DNA of 8,486 nucleotides, taken from positions 1 to 8,486 of the forward strand of contig CACZTC010000141.1 in NCBI GenBank assembly GCA_902784015.1, given 5' to 3'. Below, one piece after another: positions 6,538-8,486 of this stretch. The notes below the pieces were generated by a model. That model was not told the DNA's origin, made no database searches, and saw only the letters and a list, made by a program, of their open reading frames with translations. Source of the DNA: an uncultured Erysipelotrichaceae bacterium (GTDB lineage: Bacteria > Bacillota_I > Bacilli_A > Erysipelotrichales > Erysipelotrichaceae). A program made the translations under genes and the position numbers. Each line of letters begins with the position of its first letter. Positions within the stretch are counted from its first letter, which is position 1.

Positions 6538-7689
6538 ATGAAGAAAAAGAAAAGAAGAATTAGGAAAAGTTTAATTGTCGTGTTAGTTATACTAATTGTC
6601 TTAGCTATCACGGCTTATTATGTTCCTTTGGAAAGAAAAAAGACTGAATTAAAAGATTTAGGCTATAGTAAAGAAACAATCAAGAAGATACTTGATTTAG
6701 ATTATTATTCCAAGATTATAGATAATAATTATTATTCCCCTTTATTAGAAAAGAAGATTAATGATGATACTTTGATTGAAGAATATATGGATTTATATGC
6801 GAATATCCATGGCGATAAAGAAATAAATGATAATGATTTATTATTATATTCAAGACTCATGGATAAAGGTTATGATAATCTTCAATTGAATGCCCTCTTC
6901 GATCGCTTAAAATATCATGAAATAACCCCTCTATTAGTTTTTGATTATCAATGGGATGAAATATCTTATATTGATGATTGTATAAAAAATCGTGATCATA
7001 ATTCGCCTACTTCTTTTACATTAGATGGAAATTATAAACAACTATATCGCATCGTTGAAGAAGCTAAAGATGTTAATAGTGATTATGTCTTAGTTAATAA
7101 GAATTATTATTTGAATGAAACTTATGTTCCTAATAATCTAGAAGAATTATCTGATCGCTATGCGATATATGGAATGCAGTTAGTTAAGCATGTTAATGAT
7201 GCAGCCATCGAAATGATTGAACAAGCTATTAATGATAATATTCCTTTCTATATTTCTAATGCTTATTGGTCATATGAAGATTTAAAAGTAATTTATGAAA
7301 ATAATATTAATATTTATCGAGATGATGTAGATGATTATATTAATAGACCTGGCTTTTCTGAACATCAAACTGGTTTAGCTTTCAATATTACCCCAACTTA
7401 CGAAAATGTCGAAAACTTCTTGGAAAGCGAAACATATCAGTGGATAAAGAATAATGCTGAAAAATATGGTTTCATCATGCGCTATCCACCTAATAAATCT
7501 ATTATCTACAATATGGAAGATGAACCGACCCACTTACGCTATCTAGGTAAAGAATTAGCTAAAAAAGTTAATGAATCATCATTAACTTATGATGAATATT
7601 ATTCTCTATATTTAAATAAATGGCACGATGAGAACTATAAGCCAAGCGAAGAGATATTGAATCGAATACCTAATTATGATGAGAAATAA
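6538..7689 (+). CDS. Membrane-anchored VanY/LdcB-fold (peptidase M15B-like) protein with a substituted active site
   Basis: The 383-residue protein has a basic N-terminus (KKKKRRIRK), one membrane segment (about 11-28) and an extracellular part. Residues 30-150 are helical and unrecognised, with two related stretches (GYSKETIKKIL, 42-52; GYDNLQLNALF, 111-121). The C-terminal half (about 165-345) has the D-Ala-D-Ala carboxypeptidase VanY fold: LVNK (185-188), YVPNNL (196-201), RPGFSEHQTGLA (270-281), NNAEKYGFIMRYP (305-317) and EPTHLRYLG (329-337). Against the family pattern, His276, Glu329 and His332 remain at the correct spacings, but the zinc-ligand Asp seven residues after His276 is Asn283 (AAT, 7384-7386). 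SGYRSxxxQ has become NAYWSYEDL (Arg to Trp, Gln to Leu) and EPWH is EPTH. Family knowledge predicts loss of DD- or LD-carboxypeptidase activity; this is inferred, not shown. The frame is intact. It starts 2 nt after the previous stop without a clear Shine-Dalgarno site, and its last codons form part of the terminator. Confidence 0.85.
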   Translation: MKKKKRRIRKSLIVVLVILIVLAITAYYVPLERKKTELKDLGYSKETIKKILDLDYYSKIIDNNYYSPLLEKKINDDTLIEEYMDLYANIHGDKEINDNDLLLYSRLMDKGYDNLQLNALFDRLKYHEITPLLVFDYQWDEISYIDDCIKNRDHNSPTSFTLDGNYKQLYRIVEEAKDVNSDYVLVNKNYYLNETYVPNNLEELSDRYAIYGMQLVKHVNDAAIEMIEQAINDNIPFYISNAYWSYEDLKVIYENNINIYRDDVDDYINRPGFSEHQTGLAFNITPTYENVENFLESETYQWIKNNAEKYGFIMRYPPNKSIIYNMEDEPTHLRYLGKELAKKVNESSLTYDEYYSLYLNKWHDENYKPSEEILNRIPNYDEK

Positions 7690-7731
7690 AAAGCTCTATT
7701 TAAATAGAGCTAATATCTCATCTTTTTTATT
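7678..7731 (+). terminator. Nested intrinsic terminator for the plus-strand operon
   Basis: An outer stem GATGAGA (7678-7684) / TCTCATC (7716-7722) encloses a perfect 20-base palindrome (7692-7711, half site AGCTCTATTT). The outer stem is followed at once by TTTTTTATT (7723-7731). The left outer arm is made from the last codons of the VanY-like gene, and the right arm and T-tract lie inside the 3' end of the opposing gene. Confidence 0.7.
7684..7711 (-). terminator. Intrinsic terminator for the patatin-like gene (minus strand)
   Basis: Read on the minus strand, the palindrome at 7711-7692 (a 7-bp stem AGCTCTA/TAGAGCT with a TTTAAA loop, or up to 10 bp paired) is followed directly by TTTTATTT (7691-7684). 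The stop codon TAG (7698-7696) and the last codons Ala-Leu-Phe-Lys of the patatin-like gene are themselves within the palindrome. Confidence 0.75.
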
Positions 7732-8486
7732 ATCCATATCCTGATAAGCTAATTCAAATAATTCATTACATTTCTCAGGATCACCTTTGAATCTGGATAC
7801 TTTAATAGTCTTACTAGGCAATACATTTACTGCTTCTTTTTTAGCACATAAATCTTTTATTAAACTAATCTGTTTATAATAATTTTCATGTCTTACATGA
7901 TAATCTTTTGCGACTTGTGGACATTCTTTATAATTTATTTTCATCATTGTCTCTAATATTTTAGATGCTGGTTTTCTAACATAATCTTGAGGTTTAGTAG
8001 TAATAACTAAGAATCTATCACAGCCTACTTCCATCGCTCTTTCAATCGGTATCATTTTCGTGATACCGCCATCTAATAATCTCTTCCCATTTACTTCTAC
8101 TACTGCTGAAGCGATTGGAAGCGCGCATGTCCCTCTTAATAAATTTAAGCCCTCATCAAAATCTTCTGGTCCATAAAACAAAGTCTTACCTTCTTTTAAA
8201 TCATAAGCACCTACTTCAATATTGATATTATTCTTTTTAAGAGGACTAAAATCAACTTTTTCAACATCAATTAAATAATGTTTAAAAAGATATAAATAAG
8301 CAACATAATGCTTCTCTTTTAATAAAGCTTTAAATCCTACTATATCATCTCTAATCGCATAATCGCATGATACTTTTCTTAATAAATCAATCTTATCTAA
8401 TTCATATAAACAAAGATATACAGCACCACTACTAATACCTACACCATAATCAAAATTAATATTATTATCATGAAGCCATTTCAAAG
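7696..8486 (-). CDS. Patatin-like phospholipase, YjjU type (N-terminus cut by window edge)
   Basis: This is a serine lipid acyl hydrolase of the bacterial patatin family. The visible 262 residues carry the nucleophile elbow GISSG (GxSxG; Ser18 of the fragment) after FDYGV, and the second catalytic residue in LLDGG (Asp138; DG[GA] motif), followed by ITKMIPIERA. Together these form the Ser-Asp dyad. The C-terminal part, with KTIKVSRFKGDPEKCNELF and a final helical segment, resembles the tail found in YjjU-like proteins. The Gly-rich oxyanion loop (GGGxRG type) should lie just upstream but falls outside the window. The fragment's first codon is TTG (8484-8482) and open frame continues to the edge, so TTG is not taken as the start; homologues have further residues before the elbow. 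No signal peptide can be judged. It converges on the plus-strand operon, with stop codons 7 nt apart, and they share a hairpin terminator. Substrate and role are unknown. Confidence 0.9.
   Translation of the reverse strand, partial: LKWLHDNNINFDYGVGISSGAVYLCLYELDKIDLLRKVSCDYAIRDDIVGFKALLKEKHYVAYLYLFKHYLIDVEKVDFSPLKKNNINIEVGAYDLKEGKTLFYGPEDFDEGLNLLRGTCALPIASAVVEVNGKRLLDGGITKMIPIERAMEVGCDRFLVITTKPQDYVRKPASKILETMMKINYKECPQVAKDYHVRHENYYKQISLIKDLCAKKEAVNVLPSKTIKVSRFKGDPEKCNELFELAYQDMDNKKDEILALFK

Noticed and set aside
8482..8484. TTG as the start codon of the patatin-like gene
   Set aside because: Open frame continues to the window edge, and the family needs an upstream Gly-rich oxyanion loop, so the gene is treated as cut at its 5' end.
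1..8486. CRISPR arrays, tRNA/rRNA genes, insertion sequences, prophage or defence genes
   Set aside because: No direct repeats with spacers, cloverleaf-like or rRNA-like stretches, transposase motifs or terminal inverted repeats were seen; nearly every base belongs to a recognised coding region.

Overview
The window is a compact, AT-rich stretch of a low-GC Gram-positive (Bacillota) chromosome. Eight protein genes, two of them cut by the window edges, fill it almost completely; the largest gap between genes is about 60 bases. There are no RNA genes, insertion sequences or CRISPR arrays. TGA is used as a stop (end of the methyltransferase gene) and Trp is written TGG, so the reading is standard code, not the UGA=Trp code of Mycoplasma/Spiroplasma. 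Strong A/T codon preference, short spacers and small domain-minimal proteins suggest a reduced-genome Bacilli or Erysipelotrichia-type gut lineage, or an Acholeplasma-like one. That placement is inference.

Region 1 (1-4934, minus strand) is a housekeeping operon read right to left: pcrA helicase, ligA NAD+-dependent DNA ligase, then gatC and gatA of the tRNA-dependent amidotransferase; gatA runs off the left edge, and gatB would be expected beyond it. Spacers are 2 nt (pcrA-ligA) and 32 nt (ligA-gatC), and gatC and gatA overlap by 1 nt. pcrA-ligA with gatCAB nearby is a familiar Bacillota arrangement, joining DNA repair/replication to Asn/Gln-tRNA supply.

Region 2 (about 4935-4997) is a divergent control region. 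Two extended -10 promoters (TGnTATAAT) point outward, and each lies so close to its gene that the mRNA should start at or within a few bases of the start codon. Both operon-leading genes lack a Shine-Dalgarno site, whereas most internal genes have one.

Region 3 (4998-7689, plus strand) is a three-gene run: a COG1092-like class I SAM methyltransferase, an RluA-family pseudouridine synthase overlapping it by ATGA, and a membrane-anchored VanY/LdcB-fold protein. The first two probably both modify RNA. The third keeps the VanY fold signature but has lost the zinc-ligand Asp and three other signature residues, so it is probably an inactive or repurposed peptidase.

Region 4 (7678-7731) is a nested hairpin shared by the convergent genes. 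It can serve as a terminator in both directions and is built partly from the last codons of both genes. Region 5 (7696-8486, minus strand) is a patatin-like phospholipase of the YjjU type, with its N-terminus outside the window.

Most of the window is ordinary core genome. The items most worth a second look are the VanY-like protein with a substituted active site, the back-to-back leaderless promoters, the nested bidirectional terminator and the divergent LigA.
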